A DNA stretch of 13,983 bases from Spirochaetia bacterium (GTDB taxonomy: Bacteria; Spirochaetota; Spirochaetia; PWKH01), in NCBI GenBank assembly GCA_007128345.1, contig SKXS01000269.1, forward strand, positions 1-13,983, read 5' to 3'. This document shows positions 12,784 through 13,983 of this stretch, one piece after another. Position 1 is the first letter of the stretch; every line of letters starts with the position of its first letter. The position numbers were made by a program, and so were the translations under genes. The notes below the pieces were generated by a model that had not been told where the DNA came from, did not search any database, and saw only the letters and a program-made list of their open reading frames with translations.

Positions 12784-13983
12784 TTACGTTTTCTTCACGC
12801 GCCCCTTTTTCTTTTCACCCAGCAGCGCTTCCGCCTCCTGCTGGGTCATCTTCACTGCTGATTCCGGATCCTTCAGCTCCTTCGGCAGTGCAACATTCAC
12901 GGTGCCGTGCTTCAGGTACGCACCGAAACGTCCCTTATAGAGCACGAGCTTCTTCCCGCTGACGGCTGAAAACTCCTTAAGGACCGCCGCTTTTCCCCTG
13001 CCCCGTTTCGGTTCGCTCAAGAGCTCCAGAGCTCGGTCAAGGGAGACCGTATGCACATCATCCTCCTTCTTGAGGGAACGAAACTCGCCGTCATGGGCTA
13101 CGTAGGGACCAAACCGTCCGATGTTTGCCAGCACTTCCTTATGTGTCTCAGGATGCTTGCCCAGCATCCGGGGAAGGCTGAGCAGCCTGAGGATCTCCTC
13201 ATGAGTCATATCTTCAGGCTTCCTGCCAGACGGCACGCTCGCACGGCGGGGTTTCGGATTGTCCTCCCGCTTTTCGCCAAGCTGAAAATAGGGACCGAAC
13301 CTTCCGGTAAGCAGAAGTATCGGCTCACCGCTTTGCGGATCATGCCCAATGGGTTTTGGGCCTTCTTTCTGCTGTGAAATAAGATTATTGATGTCTTCAT
13401 CCTTCAGATCTGCCGGAGCTGTATCTTCCGGCACTGAAGCCCGGATGTCGCCTCCGTGGTGGGGGCCGGTCACCTGGATGTAGGGACCGAACTTCCCTAT
13501 GCGGATACCGTCGATACTCGTTATCTGGGGAAGCTTCACGATCCTTGATTCCGCTGAATCAATTGCTTCGGTGCGGTGCTCCACCCGCTGCTTCAGGCCG
13601 TTTTTACCGAAGTAGAACTGCTTCAGGTAGTCAAGCCGTTCGATTTCTCCGACGGCAATTTTATCAAGGCAGTCCTCCATGTCGGAGGTAAAGCGGTATT
13701 CGATGAGCTCGTGAAAGTTCTGCTCCAGAAGCTGGATGACCGCCATGCCGGTGAATGTGGGAACCAGAGCACCATTCTGCTTGCGTACGTACCCCCGTTC
13801 AAAAAGCGTATTGATGATCGTCGCATAGGTGGAGGGTCTTCCGATGTCCATCTGCTCAAGCTGCCGCACCAGGCTTGCTTCGGTGAACCGGGCAGGCGGT
13901 TTAGTCTCATGAAAGGCAGCCTCCATCCCGCGAAGGTCCAGTATCATTGCTTCGCTTAATTCCGGCAGCCATGATTCCCTGTC
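12784..13983 (-). CDS. topA: DNA topoisomerase I, C-terminal part (5' end off window)
   Basis: Type IA topoisomerase that relaxes negative supercoils. The window holds the last 399 residues and the frame is open to the right edge, so the Toprim domain and catalytic Tyr are outside. At the right edge ESWLPEL is already in the frame. Then PPARFTEASLV (30-40), the conserved GRPSTYATIINTLFERGYV stretch (48-66) and FTSDMEDCLD (98-107) match the core. The C-terminal region carries four repeats with FGPY-type motifs at about 165, 229, 291 and 353 (the last FGAY). There are no Cys4 zinc fingers. A basic tail (KKKGRVKKT) ends the chain. The zinc-free repeat layout resembles TopA of actinobacteria and several other phyla. 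Residue numbers count from the right window edge. Confidence 0.96.
   Translation of the reverse strand, partial: DRESWLPELSEAMILDLRGMEAAFHETKPPARFTEASLVRQLEQMDIGRPSTYATIINTLFERGYVRKQNGALVPTFTGMAVIQLLEQNFHELIEYRFTSDMEDCLDKIAVGEIERLDYLKQFYFGKNGLKQRVEHRTEAIDSAESRIVKLPQITSIDGIRIGKFGPYIQVTGPHHGGDIRASVPEDTAPADLKDEDINNLISQQKEGPKPIGHDPQSGEPILLLTGRFGPYFQLGEKREDNPKPRRASVPSGRKPEDMTHEEILRLLSLPRMLGKHPETHKEVLANIGRFGPYVAHDGEFRSLKKEDDVHTVSLDRALELLSEPKRGRGKAAVLKEFSAVSGKKLVLYKGRFGAYLKHGTVNVALPKELKDPESAVKMTQQEAEALLGEKKKGRVKKT

Overview
The window reads as ordinary, densely packed chromosome of a bacterium with moderately high GC in its genes and AT-rich intergenic gaps. The best taxonomic clue is the 674-residue DUF4954 left-handed beta-helix protein, a family I know mainly from spirochaetes and Bacteroidota. 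Together with the serine acetyltransferase type and the TopA C-terminal repeats it suggests a free-living or anaerobic spirochaete. This is inference from gene content, not a database result. I see no phage, transposon, CRISPR array, plasmid or defence gene.

Layout, left to right. A leftward operon (3250 to 100) encodes an AI-2E-family membrane protein, tryptophanyl-tRNA synthetase and a MutY-like adenine glycosylase without an Fe-S cluster. A divergent rightward pair (3309 to 4989) encodes a TrmJ-type 2'-O-methyltransferase and serine O-acetyltransferase. A leftward translationally coupled pair (7726 to 4986) encodes TldD and PmbA/TldE, the two halves of a peptide-cleaving metalloprotease. 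A divergent rightward pair (7832 to 9561) encodes a glycerophosphodiester phosphodiesterase and an unrecognised protein of about ten membrane segments. A leftward single gene (11605 to 9581) encodes the DUF4954 protein. About 300 bases without a convincing gene follow, then a leftward tRNA-Asp(GTC) with its own promoter and terminator, a rightward SdpI-family membrane protein, and the leftward 3' part of topA running off the right edge.

The genes are mostly housekeeping: translation (trpS, tRNA-Asp, tRNA methylation), DNA repair and topology, cysteine synthesis, lipid-head-group breakdown and peptide processing. The trmJ-cysE order recalls the gene order known in some proteobacteria.

The most notable signal is not a gene family but the start regions. 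Several first-in-operon genes (TrmJ-like, DUF4954, probably the phosphodiesterase) have a promoter -10 box ending 6 to 8 bases before the ATG and no Shine-Dalgarno sequence, as expected for leaderless mRNAs. Most genes inside operons carry good Shine-Dalgarno sequences. At 3261-3302 two face-to-face promoters overlap. The three convergent gene pairs either overlap or are at most 19 bases apart, with no classical terminators. The only clear intrinsic terminator belongs to the tRNA. I found no clear evidence of a wholly new biological system.
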